Of a DNA stretch of 46,352 nt, positions 1 to 8,620 are shown one piece after another. Position numbers and translations under genes: made by a program. Source of the DNA: Dorea sp. 5-2 (GTDB lineage Bacteria; Bacillota; Clostridia; Lachnospirales; Lachnospiraceae). Numbering within the stretch: position 1 is the stretch's first letter; every line of letters begins with the position of its first letter. Where the stretch lies: positions 27,608-73,959 of the forward strand of contig NZ_KE159724.1 of assembly GCF_000403455.2 (NCBI RefSeq). Direction: 5' to 3'. The notes under the pieces were generated by a model. It saw only the letters and a program-made list of their open reading frames with translations, did not search any database and was not told where the DNA came from.

Positions 1-61
1 TTAGGCCACTTATAAATATTTTTTGACGCAAAATGGCAAAATTTCTGCATAAGAAAAACAC

Positions 62-1564
62 TTATGCCAATGCTGGTATAAGCACAAGGTTTCTAACGGT
101 TAATCCTGCCGCAATGACTTCTTTGCCGTAAGCTGTTGTAAAATACTTATAAGTTCCTTGAACCCGTTCAATAATCCCATGGAGACGGAGCCGCTTAAAA
201 ATTCTCGACATGGCAGACGGACTGATATCCTCCAGATGGCGGCGGATATCCTTTCCCTGCATTCCAAAAGTCATGTATTCGCCACGGCTGATCACTTCCA
301 GTACCAACAGATCTTTTTGGGAAAAGAAGTTCAGCCCACGGTAGGAACGGCCTTTCTCCTTAACAGCCTCTGTTGCTTTTGTAAGATTCTTCTTTCCGCC
401 GCTGTGGTCATCAAAGGATGATACGAATTCCAGATACCGGTAGTTGGCGGCTTTCATGATTGTGAATAACTGATACAGGCTATAAATACTTTTTTTCAAA
501 GGCGCTTTTTGTTCTGTGGAACTGCCGTCCCTGTGTTCCACTTTCCGTTTTACACGAAAAGTCCCGATGTCATTGCAAGTACTTTCTATCCGTAAGACAC
601 AGCCAAATTTATCATACATTTTAATTGATACATCACCCATATGGTGTTTGATTCTCGTACCGAGAATACGCTGGTTATAGTTTGTACCGACTTCTTTCTT
701 ACAGTTATAGGTAATGCGCTGTCCCAGGAATGCAGCGATGTTATCCGGCTTTACCGTAAAGATTGCCGTCCGGATGATCTCATCATAAAGGGGCTCCAGG
801 TCACAGGCCTGTTTGAACATGATATCGGTTGCACACTCAATCTGTTGGACTGTCCAAGTGTAGCCGAGACCGAGCGATTCCGCAATGGGGCAGTAGCGTT
901 TTGCAAATACATCCAGGATTTTATGGAGACCTTCCGGGTTGATTCTGTCAGATAGTTTCTGGGCAGTTTCGACATCAGAGATTTCAAGGAAGGCGTTATC
1001 ATGCATACGGTAAGTGATCCCTTTCTTTTGCAGCTTATGGGCCAGAAGATTATGACCGTTCATGTAGAACTGTAGTCGGAAGGGAGCCCAGGTGGGGACC
1101 CGGAGATAACACAAGCCGAGTTCTTTATCTATAAAATAAAAATAATAATGGAGACATTTGCTTTGGTCAAACTTAAGGAATGTTTTTCCGGTTGTTTTAT
1201 CATGCCATGGCTTATAAGTATTGCATTGTTCCATGGCAGAAAAGATATGAATCAGCCCCTCAGACTTACCGGTTTTCTGAATGATCTCCTGGATGCGGTC
1301 ATCTTTTCGGAACGCCCGGAGTTTCCGGATGAACTCAATCTGGATGCCGTTTTCATCTGCAATGCGCTGGGCATTGGCACGGATCTGTTCCGTAAGAGGC
1401 TGGGAGAAAGTCGAAAAATCAAAAATACGGATGTTGTTGGCTTTTAAATAGCTGGTCATACCTTCCGCATAACTCCATCCGGGGATATAGCCCTGGATGA
1501 TCATACGGTCATAGCAAGTGATGATACCATTCATTTTGTCAGCATATTTATCCGTAAGTAACAT
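62..1564 (-). CDS. Uncharacterised ~500-aa protein with C-terminal winged helix
   Basis: I do not recognise a named family. The 500-residue protein ends in a segment (about residues 405-500, around SPSAMSRIFKRLRLHGIIE) that reads like a MarR-type winged-helix DNA-binding domain. The central part is rich in aromatic residues (YYFYFIDKELGLCYLRVPTW). There is no signal peptide or membrane segment. An upstream start is possible 15 bases earlier, but the GGAGG on the minus strand sits 8 bases before the start chosen here, so I prefer this one. It stands alone with no operon partner and is followed by IS-disrupted genes. It could be a regulator or a DNA-processing protein of a mobile element; I see no clear DDE or HUH motif. 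Existence as a gene is confident, function is not. Confidence 0.8.
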   Translation of the reverse strand: MLLTDKYADKMNGIITCYDRMIIQGYIPGWSYAEGMTSYLKANNIRIFDFSTFSQPLTEQIRANAQRIADENGIQIEFIRKLRAFRKDDRIQEIIQKTGKSEGLIHIFSAMEQCNTYKPWHDKTTGKTFLKFDQSKCLHYYFYFIDKELGLCYLRVPTWAPFRLQFYMNGHNLLAHKLQKKGITYRMHDNAFLEISDVETAQKLSDRINPEGLHKILDVFAKRYCPIAESLGLGYTWTVQQIECATDIMFKQACDLEPLYDEIIRTAIFTVKPDNIAAFLGQRITYNCKKEVGTNYNQRILGTRIKHHMGDVSIKMYDKFGCVLRIESTCNDIGTFRVKRKVEHRDGSSTEQKAPLKKSIYSLYQLFTIMKAANYRYLEFVSSFDDHSGGKKNLTKATEAVKEKGRSYRGLNFFSQKDLLVLEVISRGEYMTFGMQGKDIRRHLEDISPSAMSRIFKRLRLHGIIERVQGTYKYFTTAYGKEVIAAGLTVRNLVLIPALA

Positions 1565-2098
1565 GAACACATCCTCCAATAGTTTTCTTTATTGTACTTG
1601 AAATTTGGAGGAAATGCAAAAAAACTTTTCCGGTTTATCCGGGTTAGGGATAAGAAAACGACATTAAGGGGGGAGTGGATAGCAAGAGTATTAGAATTTG
1701 ATTAATGAAGTGGGGGATCGTGTGTATAAGGATATTATAGGAATTGTTGGTGGTATGGGTTCGTTTTCTACATTATATTTGTTTAAAGAAATATTAAATA
1801 GTTTTTCTATGATAGATGATTCGGAAAGACCACGGATAATAATAGATAATTACTGCAATATACCAAATAAAATTGATGCATGTCTTTTTAGTGATAAAAA
1901 GGAACCTTTTTTATCTTGCTTATCAGCATCGGTTACAAATTTGATAAAATTAGGATGTACAAAAATTATAATTGCTTGCAATATTACTCATGTTTTACTG
2001 GATGATTTGTTTGTGATTCATCCTCATTTTAAAAAATATATTATTAATCTGTAACGATTTCAAAATTAGGTATGCTATGGGCGGCAGTATCTGACGCC

Positions 2099-3655
2099 CT
2101 ATAGCTTCAACTCCGTTAGGTCATTTGGACTGAACTTCATTTTCTCACACAATCGTTGAACGCTTTTCTTTATCGGATACACGATCCATTTTCCATCCAT
2201 CTTCCCAGCCTTGATCTTTATAAGTGTCTGTGTCAGGTCTTTGTAAGATATGTTTTTGGATTCCCCAATGGAAGCAATCTCCTCAATTGCATTTACCCCG
2301 ATGATAGTGGACAGATGGTTCAGGAACAGCCATGCTTCTTCTGTATAGTTGCTCCTCATATAGGATGCTTCATAGGACATGGTATCTCCATATGTTTTAA
2401 AGAACTGTTCAATTGCCTGCCTCTGCTTGTATATGCTGTAGACCTGAAATGCATTTAAATCTAGTCGGTTTGTCTTTAAGGTAATGGTTCCCATTTCTTC
2501 TTTGTCCGCATAGGCTTCCCGGATCGTGATGGGCTCCAGCGCTTCCAGTTCCTCGTCAGTGAGGCGGCCTTTTCCTTTTGCCCTGCGCGCTGTTTCCCGC
2601 ACTTTTTTCAATTCCATGGCATGGTTCTTCTTTTCCGTCCTCTTCGTGACATCCGCGATCTCCTGTGCCAACAGATCCGTGTCAAGGAATAAGTGGATAT
2701 TGAACCCTTCCTCTGCAATGGTTAGGCTGTGTATCCCACGTCCGTTAAAACTGAAGGCTTCTTCATATCCAAAGGGCGAGGCTGGGATATGCCCTTTTAC
2801 AAAACGGTTTCCCCTTTTCAGAGGTATCACGTAATTAAGCCCACATTCCTCAAGCAAGGTGAAGCCGTTGTCACTCGCAAAGCCTTTATCGGCTATGACG
2901 GTACAGCTGTCCGTATGGGCGGTAGACTCTTTGAGTATGTCGGAGAAAGCGGAAACATCAAGGGTGCTCCCAAGGTATTGCTTATAATATACGGGATATC
3001 CGATGTCACCTCCCATGGTAAAAAGATATAGCAGGTTGATTTGCGGCTTGTAGCGCATCTTGGAATCATATCCGCATTCTGCATTGTCTATGGTGCGAGA
3101 TGCAGACAGAAGCCTGTGCCCATCAAATAAGAGGAAGCGTTCATGCTCGGCAACCATTTCCTGCATATAGCCACGTATTGCGCCTCTCATCCTCCCTAAA
3201 GTGTTCAGGAATTCCGTGACGGCATTCGGCATGAAGGAGAGTCCCGGATAGAGATATGACAGGATGCTGTCCTCATAATGGAGCTGCAGCCGCCGAAAAC
3301 GGCAGTCATATATGGCACGGACAACCGCTGTCACGTAAATGGCTTCCCATAAATCAGGAAAATGTTTCTGCAGTCTGCTGCGCATCCATTCGCTCCGCTG
3401 GTAAATATAATTTACAGCTCCGACCTCCACCACATCATTGAGAACAGGATTGGCGCATCCACGCCTTGCCCTGCTTGGAACCAACCCCTGTTCGGTTATG
3501 CTGCCGAGAATTTTCCCTGACTTTTTTCTTGATCGACCGAGCTGTGGGTCATAAACATTACTCCGCTCATATAGATACCAATGTCCCCTGATATATTTGA
3601 TTTCCGTATTGGCAGGCCGCACAAAATTCATTACATAATCGGGTTTCTCCATCAT
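2099..3655 (-). CDS. IS1634-family transposase
   Basis: 518-residue DDE transposase of the IS4 superfamily (IS1634-like). The acidic residues appear in LLFDGHRLLSAS, TVIADKGFAS and the C-terminal YKQRQAIEQFFKTYG block, which carries the Y-R-E signature of this superfamily. The start follows GGAGG with a 5-base spacer. The region just upstream is a 32-bp perfect palindrome that overlaps the ribosome site. The protein is full length with no frameshift, so the element could be functional. Confidence 0.92.
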   Translation of the reverse strand: MMEKPDYVMNFVRPANTEIKYIRGHWYLYERSNVYDPQLGRSRKKSGKILGSITEQGLVPSRARRGCANPVLNDVVEVGAVNYIYQRSEWMRSRLQKHFPDLWEAIYVTAVVRAIYDCRFRRLQLHYEDSILSYLYPGLSFMPNAVTEFLNTLGRMRGAIRGYMQEMVAEHERFLLFDGHRLLSASRTIDNAECGYDSKMRYKPQINLLYLFTMGGDIGYPVYYKQYLGSTLDVSAFSDILKESTAHTDSCTVIADKGFASDNGFTLLEECGLNYVIPLKRGNRFVKGHIPASPFGYEEAFSFNGRGIHSLTIAEEGFNIHLFLDTDLLAQEIADVTKRTEKKNHAMELKKVRETARRAKGKGRLTDEELEALEPITIREAYADKEEMGTITLKTNRLDLNAFQVYSIYKQRQAIEQFFKTYGDTMSYEASYMRSNYTEEAWLFLNHLSTIIGVNAIEEIASIGESKNISYKDLTQTLIKIKAGKMDGKWIVYPIKKSVQRLCEKMKFSPNDLTELKL

Positions 3656-3664
3656 GTCTACCTC

Positions 3665-3696
3665 CTTATAGCATACCTAATTAGGTATGCTATAAG
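3665..3696. repeat. 32-bp perfect palindrome in front of the IS1634 transposase
   Basis: Perfect palindrome built from GCATACCTAA and its complement, centred at 3680/3681. It contains the same AATTAGGTATGC motif found next to both ends of the element. Its last bases overlap the AAGGAGG ribosome site of the transposase, so the RNA hairpin could mask translation, and the DNA could be a transposase-binding operator. Confidence 0.85.
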
Positions 3697-4187
3697 GATA
3701 GCACAAAACATCTAAGGAATCAATAAAAATGGCATATTTTAGGGGTTTTTTCGGTCTATGCCAATTTAGTAATAGGTTATGGCATACCTAATTACAATCG
3801 TTACAGATTAATATGATGGATATAATGCTTAGAAGATTAAGAGTTAATGATGTGAATAAAGCATATTTATTTGCAACAAATAACGCAATACAATCTAAAG
3901 TATTTCATAAATATTTAGAAAATGTTGAATTAAAATCTCTTGAGGATAAAATAGATTATGAAGAAATATTTTCTTTAATGAAAATGGGAAAAAGTAGTGA
4001 TGTATCTGAGGATATGTGTAAAAGGTTTACTGTATTATGTAATAAGTACAGAAAAGAACCCAAGATATTAGGCTGTACAGAATTGTCAATGATATATGCT
4101 AATACGGAAATAAAAAATGATGTTTCGTTTAATATTTATGATCCAATTAACGAAACAGTTAAGTATTTGGTAGAAATATTAGAGTAG

Positions 4188-4930
4188 ATAGCGTAAAAAG
4201 GGGATTTTCAATATATTACTAAATAATTTTATGTCATTTTATTAGTAAGTGTTATAGTGGTTGTGCAAAACTGAAAATTATATATGGTAATTTATAAATA
4301 AGAGCTATGATCAAACACTGGTAATTGCTCTTATTTGTATTTTGAAATAAATATAATTTGATTTTATACTCACAGCCGTAAATACTTACCAGAAAAAATG
4401 CACAGCTTGATGTGGGAGTATATTAGACTTTGAGTAAAGTTACAAATATGAAGACGTGGTATTGCAAAAGGATGTGTTGTCTTAACATATTTTGGCAATG
4501 TCTCAGTTCTTACAAGAGAAGAGCAGACAAAAAATGACTGAGAAATGGAGTAAATTTGAAGAGTATAGTCCTGTAAAACTAGAACAGGCAATGTGTTTAA
4601 AATCTATCTAAGATTTGAGAGAGCTGATCAATTTTAATGCTTAAATATATAAAGATTTTGCAAAGAAGTTAGCAGTGAGCAAATGATAAACATGGGGAAG
4701 TTTCCTACTGAATATGTGAAATTCTGAATAATGCTTTTAGGGCATGATGAAGAAATCAGAATAGGCATTAGACATTTAGCGGTGCCAAAGGTAAAATAAA
4801 ATTGGGGAAAGAAAGGTTATTAAGTGGTATTTACTTTTAGGTTGATACTGAATAACTATTTGTACAATTCCTTGTTTGGGGATTTAGAAATATAATAATA
4901 GCGAAAAAAATAAATTTTTTTAGTCCACAC
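4188..4930. other. 743-bp region without an intact gene (decayed coding DNA)
   Basis: AT-rich stretch downstream of the racemase. Plus-strand reading frames contain short protein-like runs (for example around 4440-4620, EKWSKFEEYSPVKLEQAM), but these are broken by many stops and frame changes. I cannot name the ancestral gene. No RNA gene or convincing promoter was seen. Confidence 0.5.
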
Positions 4931-5189
4931 TTGACAGAAGAATTCCCGATCTGGTGGGGGATTGCGGCATGGCCTGTAGACGGTTTCATAAAGGCGAATG
5001 ACTTCACAGGAAAAACGGTGATACCTTTCTGCACTTCTTCAAGCTCCGGTTTGGGTGAAAGTGGCGAACTGCTTGAAGAAATGGCCGGAACGGGGGAATG
5101 GCTGGAAGGTGAGCGTTTCCGCTCAGGAGCTTCGGAAGAAACAGTCCGGTCATGGGTAGAAGGATTAGGATTAGAACAGGAGCCAGACT
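4931..5189 (+). pseudogene. Flavodoxin C-terminal fragment
   Basis: The frame begins abruptly at FPIWWGIAAWPVDGFI, the motif from the middle of lipoprotein-type flavodoxins, and continues through TGKTVIPFCTSSSSGLGES to a C-terminal helix (SEETVRSWVEGLGL). The N-terminal FMN phosphate-binding half is missing and there is no ribosome site at the first ATG-like codon. The reading frame runs on past the start of the next flavodoxin-like gene, but similarity ends near 5170. It is a gene remnant. Confidence 0.75.
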
Positions 5190-5705
5190 ATGAGAAAAAT
5201 AATAGCTGTTCTCGCAAGTGTGTTAATGATTGTTACACTGGCCACTTGTGGAAAAAGGGAAGAAAAACAATCCTTGCCGGAAGAAAGTATTGTATCAGAC
5301 AGTACGGCTCCACCTGCAAAGGTGGAGCCGGGGAAAAATGAAAGTACAGGCTCCCGCGTTTTAATTGCTTACTTTTCTATGCCGGAGGATGCAGATACTT
5401 CCGGCGTGGATGCCATTGCCAGTGCAAGTATTGTGGTAAGGGATGGGGAACGGCAGGGAAATACAGAATTTGTCGCAAAAATTATACAGGAAACAGTGGG
5501 CGGCGATCTGTTCCGAATAGAAACCGTGCAGGATTATCCCTTAGACCATGATCCGTTAGTAGATCAGGCCGCAGATGAACAGGAGGAAAATCTGCGACCG
5601 GAGCTTGCGAGCCATATCGAAAATCTGGAACGATATGATACCATCATTTTAGGATACCCGAATTGGCTTGCGTACCACAATTTGATACAATGCACTCAAG
5701 CATGA
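5190..5705 (+). pseudogene. Secreted flavodoxin-like lipoprotein, C-terminally truncated
   Basis: 171 codons. The N-terminus is a signal peptide with a lipobox-like LATC at about residues 17-20, then a Ser/Pro/Glu linker. A flavodoxin fold starts at VLIAYFSMPEDADTSG (FMN-binding loop) and runs to DTIILGYPNW. The ORF then switches to unrelated residues (LAYHNLIQCTQA) and stops. An intact relative would continue with about 70 more residues containing the second flavin loop. The preceding flavodoxin fragment begins at the equivalent FPIWW motif, so the two broken genes were probably cut at the same point. The ribosome site CAGGAG is 7 bases before the ATG. The break coincides with the left edge of the CBASS island. 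Confidence 0.75.
5682..5694 (+). repeat. 13-bp direct repeat TTGATACAATGCA, left copy of a possible island boundary
   Basis: The same 13 bases occur at 8232-8244. Together they bracket the CBASS operon and its upstream inverted-repeat element (about 2.5 kb). The left copy lies where the flavodoxin frame loses similarity. This could be a pair of attachment sites or a recombination scar; no recombinase gene lies between them. Confidence 0.45.
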
Positions 5706-5709
5706 GTTT

Positions 5710-5793
5710 GGGTGCAAATTTTAACGATAGGAATTTTGATATGGAAATTTTTATGGTTTTATGCTTTATAGATTTTAAATTATGTGGTATAAT
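5710..5793 (+). repeat. 84-bp direct repeat, left copy
   Basis: Identical as read to 6106-6189. It starts GGGTGCAAATTTTAACGATA and ends GTGGTATAAT. It flanks a ~312-bp segment that has its own terminal inverted repeats. It ends in a strong -10 hexamer, the same one that serves the CBASS operon in the right copy. Confidence 0.92.
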
Positions 5794-6105
5794 CCCGTCT
5801 TTGACACTTTGAAAAAAATAAAACTGCTACACCCCTTGATTTATAAGCGTTGTAGCAGTTTGAGTCCAAGTTTTAATATATAGTAATATTTCCAATTCTG
5901 TAAATTTTTAGTAAACCTTGATATTATGCGGAATTATAAGATAAAGCGTGCATGCCAGTATGTATATGAGTATATTACATCTACAACAGGAAAATATCAA
6001 GAGATACTAACATTACTATATAGCGAAACAAAATTTTTGACGACGAAAATATAGATATTATAAGGAGTTTAATGGCTTTATTAAAAATCTAACTGTCAAA
6101 GACCC
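5794..6105. mobile_element. Non-coding ~312-bp inverted-repeat element (MITE-like)
   Basis: Its left end contains GTCTTTGACACTT and its right end the complement (TGTCAAAGAC). The match continues imperfectly for about 25 bases, ending in an AATAAA stretch. It has no ORF but includes an 11-bp hairpin (arms 5821-5831 and 5851-5861, AAACTGCTACA). The 84-bp identical sequences on either side are best read as an unusually long target duplication, although a deletion derivative of a larger element is also possible. Confidence 0.65.
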
Positions 6106-6189
6106 GGGTGCAAATTTTAACGATAGGAATTTTGATATGGAAATTTTTATGGTTTTATGCTTTATAGATTTTAAATTATGTGGTATAAT
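6106..6189 (+). repeat. 84-bp direct repeat, right copy, carrying the CBASS promoter
   Basis: Second copy of the repeat at 5710-5793. Its 3' end forms the promoter region of the CD-NTase gene. Confidence 0.92.
6161..6189 (+). promoter_or_regulatory. Extended -10 promoter of the CBASS operon
   Basis: TATAAT at 6184-6189 preceded by TG at the extended -10 position (TGGTATAAT). A weak -35, TTTATA, lies at 6161-6166 with a 17-base spacer. It lies about 50 bases before the start codon at 6241. Confidence 0.6.
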
Positions 6190-6240
6190 ATCGTTGTTTT
6201 TTACATACTTACAAAGGTCATTTTTAAGTGGAGGATAATT

Positions 6241-7236
6241 ATGGCTACAACAGTAAATGGAGCATTCACAGAATTTATGAATAATTCTGTAAATTTAGAT
6301 ATGACTCAAACGCAAACCGCAAGAAAGAGCAGAGATAATTTACTTTCTAATATTAAGTCATTTAGTGGAGATGATGATTTTTTCTCCATTAATGGCTCAC
6401 AGTGCTTAAATTTTGGTTCATTTGCAAGACGCACTAAATTGCGTCCGCTGGATGACATAGATATGATGATTTGTATTGCTGCAAGTGATGATAGAAAATA
6501 CTCATATGTGGGAGATGGTATCTACAGCATGGGTGCAAATCAGACGGATAAAAACAATGGATTAAATACCAATGAAACAAATGATCTTAATTCAACTAAG
6601 GTGATTAACAGGTTTATATCTAAGCTTTCAGATCTTAATGATTATAGAAAAGCTGAGATGCACAAGAATCATGAGGCCGCAACATTGAAACTTAAGTCTT
6701 ATGATTGGAATTTTGATATCGTTCCATGCTTCTACTGCAAAGGCGATTTCTATTTAATTCCAGATGGAAAAGGAAATTGGAAAAAAACTGATCCTCGGAT
6801 TGATAATCAAAGGATTACGGCAATCAATCAAGAGCATAATGGAAATTTATTAGCACTTATTAGGCTTGTTAAATACTGGAATAATAGGCGGATTACACAT
6901 ACAATAGGATCATATATGTTGGAATGTATGATTCTTGAGCGATATGAAAATATGATTACACCTGAAAAGTGGTGGATTGATTTGCAATTCAGAGATACGT
7001 TAAATCATTTATCTTCGGCGATATATTACAGTGTAAATGACCCAAAGGGAATTCAAGGGGATATGAATACCTTTAGCTACAGTGAAAAGGTAAAAATAAG
7101 TGAAGCATTAAAAAATGCTTATGATAAAGCGTCGGAGGCAACTACATTAGAAACCTCTAATAAAGATCAGAAAAGTGCAATAAAAAAATGGGGAGAGGTT
7201 TTAGGAGATTATTTCCCAAAATATACAGGAGTGTAA
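6241..7236 (+). CDS. CD-NTase (cGAS/DncV-like nucleotidyltransferase) of a CBASS system
   Basis: 331-residue enzyme expected to make a cyclic oligonucleotide signal on phage infection. It has the polymerase-beta-type core GS (residues 59-60) followed by DDIDMM, whose D72 and D74 bind metal, and a third acidic residue D159 in NFDIVPCF. The C-terminal half is helical, as in SMODS/CD-NTase proteins. The frame is open further upstream, but the start here has GGAGG 6 bases before the ATG and a protein of normal family length. Four bases separate it from the membrane effector gene, so the two form an operon. Both genes are much more AT-rich than the ICE-type genes nearby, which fits horizontal transfer. 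The product nucleotide cannot be predicted from sequence alone. Confidence 0.9.
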   Translation: MATTVNGAFTEFMNNSVNLDMTQTQTARKSRDNLLSNIKSFSGDDDFFSINGSQCLNFGSFARRTKLRPLDDIDMMICIAASDDRKYSYVGDGIYSMGANQTDKNNGLNTNETNDLNSTKVINRFISKLSDLNDYRKAEMHKNHEAATLKLKSYDWNFDIVPCFYCKGDFYLIPDGKGNWKKTDPRIDNQRITAINQEHNGNLLALIRLVKYWNNRRITHTIGSYMLECMILERYENMITPEKWWIDLQFRDTLNHLSSAIYYSVNDPKGIQGDMNTFSYSEKVKISEALKNAYDKASEATTLETSNKDQKSAIKKWGEVLGDYFPKYTGV

Positions 7237-7240
7237 ATGA

Positions 7241-8101
7241 ATGAGTAATGGAATTAGATTAAGGCAGAATGAAGAACATTCTATAGAAATGCTTGCTGCA
7301 CAGCGCCAGTTATATAGTAATGCAAAAAGGTATGACTGGTTATCTACAGCTTTGTCTGTTTGGATTCCTTTTGGAATGGCTATTATTCTCGTGTTTATAC
7401 CAGAAGATTCATTAGCTGGGATTGTGTCTTATATAGTATCAATCACAAGTGCAGTTATTTCGTTTATAGTTGACGGAATAATAAATAATAAGAAAGAATT
7501 AGCGGCAGCTATACAACAAAAATTTGATACATATATTTATAATATGCCATGGGATACGAGGATATTTGGAAAAAATAGAAATCTTAATAATGAGATTGCT
7601 GTTTACTCAAGCAAGATATTATCTGATGAGGAAGAAAAGAAATCTTTGTATGACTGGTACACTCCGTTAGTGGACGAAAAAGAGCTTAAGGAAGGTATTC
7701 TTTCTTGTCAAAGAGAAAATGTCTGGTGGGATGTTGGGTTAAGAAAAAGATTTAAAATGGGAAGTATAATGGCAATTATTATTCTTTGTATAGCTGTATT
7801 TATAATGGGTATCTGTAAAAATGAGAGTACTGTCAAACTTTTATGGAGATTTGCGTTTGTTGCGCCGATGCTTGAATGGTTATTTAGTACAATTAAACAA
7901 TTGAATAAAGATATTAATGAATTGCAAGAACTAGATGAAATCATTAATGATGATGAATCAAAATCAATGGAAGATCTTCAGGATATACAGAAATTAATTT
8001 TTATTCATCGTAAGGACTGTTTTGCTATTCCAAACTTTTTTTACAAGCATTTTAAAGATAATGATGAGGACAAGGCACATAGAGCGGCATCAATGCATTA
8101 G
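7241..8101 (+). CDS. S-4TM-type membrane effector of the CBASS operon
   Basis: 286 residues with four predicted membrane segments (about 35-53, 58-80, 174-192 and 199-217). A cytosolic middle domain lies between the second and third, containing the YDWYTP motif at 139-144. This is the layout of the SMODS-associated 4TM effector family, which is thought to respond to the CD-NTase product and disrupt the inner membrane so that infected cells die. The start follows AGGAG, and the gene is 4 bases downstream of the CD-NTase, suggesting coupled translation. No Cap2/Cap3-type accessory genes follow, so this is a minimal two-gene (type I-like) CBASS. The role is inferred from family and context. Confidence 0.87.
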   Translation: MSNGIRLRQNEEHSIEMLAAQRQLYSNAKRYDWLSTALSVWIPFGMAIILVFIPEDSLAGIVSYIVSITSAVISFIVDGIINNKKELAAAIQQKFDTYIYNMPWDTRIFGKNRNLNNEIAVYSSKILSDEEEKKSLYDWYTPLVDEKELKEGILSCQRENVWWDVGLRKRFKMGSIMAIIILCIAVFIMGICKNESTVKLLWRFAFVAPMLEWLFSTIKQLNKDINELQELDEIINDDESKSMEDLQDIQKLIFIHRKDCFAIPNFFYKHFKDNDEDKAHRAASMH

Positions 8102-8231
8102 AAAAGATGATTTGCAATTATAAACAACAGAAAGAATGACTATCATGACTTTTCTACCGATTAGTGATAGGAATTTTAGATTTTTATCAGAAAAATATCC
8201 GCAGGAGTAAGGAAACATCGCAACACCGAAA

Positions 8232-8244
8232 TTGATACAATGCA
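8232..8244 (+). repeat. 13-bp direct repeat TTGATACAATGCA, right copy
   Basis: Partner of 5682-5694. It lies 130 bases after the effector gene of the CBASS operon and could mark the right edge of the defence island. Confidence 0.45.
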
Positions 8245-8358
8245 AAATTGCTGAAATGCCTGAAAATAAGCCTTTTCACGGATTCCGCCATTTTGTTTTT
8301 TCGGTTTTGGAGCCTTTTTTCCGTTTCGGAAGCTGTTTCGCCCTCCGATTTTGCACCT

Positions 8359-8390
8359 CCTTTTAACGATAGCAGGCAATCGTTAAAAGG
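8359..8390. repeat. Perfect 12-bp inverted repeat (hairpin)
   Basis: Arms CCTTTTAACGAT (8359-8370) and its complement (8379-8390) around an 8-base loop. The string TTTTAACGATAG in the left arm also occurs in both copies of the 84-bp repeat upstream of the CBASS operon. No T-tract follows, so it is not an obvious terminator. Confidence 0.8.
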
Positions 8391-8620
8391 TTTAAATGGG
8401 GCAGAGTCTTGTGCAGGAAGCGATAAAAAATATCTAACAGCCGCCCAGGCGGCTATTTCCAATTGATGCCATAGGATTTTTGGTACTTACAGGCAAAAGT
8501 ATTGAAGAATGGCTTAAAATCAAAGGTTTTTGAGCGTAGAGGGGTTCACCGGAGTGGTTGGTGGACCTCTCTTTTTTGCGTTTTTGATGCCGCTGATAAT
8601 ATGGCGATTGGGGCAAAATT

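Larger units (their letters stand above)
2049..3806 (-). mobile_element. IS1634-family insertion sequence, complete
   Basis: 1758-bp element flanked by 6-bp direct duplications ATTAAT at 2043-2048 and 3807-3812. Its ends are inverted: both begin CTGTAACGATT, followed by AATTAGGTATGCC/T. It carries a single transposase on the minus strand and sits inside a racemase gene. Perfect target duplications, matching ends and a full-length transposase suggest it is recent and possibly active. Confidence 0.92.
1698..4187 (+). pseudogene. Asp/Glu racemase-family gene split by an IS1634-type element
   Basis: Two halves of one gene lie either side of the insertion element. The left half (1698-2048) has the N-terminal GIVGGMGS motif and the active-site cysteine motif IIACNITH. 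The right half (3813-4187) has the second catalytic motif, LGCTELSM. Removing the element and one copy of the 6-bp duplication joins KKYIIN directly to MMDIML in frame. This restores a 241-codon ORF, normal for amino-acid racemases (aspartate racemase-like, PLP-independent, two-cysteine mechanism). The start is uncertain: TTG at 1698, or GTG at 1722 preceded by a G-rich Shine-Dalgarno. The clean junction and intact frames imply a recent insertion. The substrate cannot be told from sequence. Confidence 0.9.

Noticed and set aside
8187..8462. Minus-strand ORF of 91 aa downstream of the CBASS operon
   Set aside because: No ribosome site, covers hairpins, composition not protein-like.
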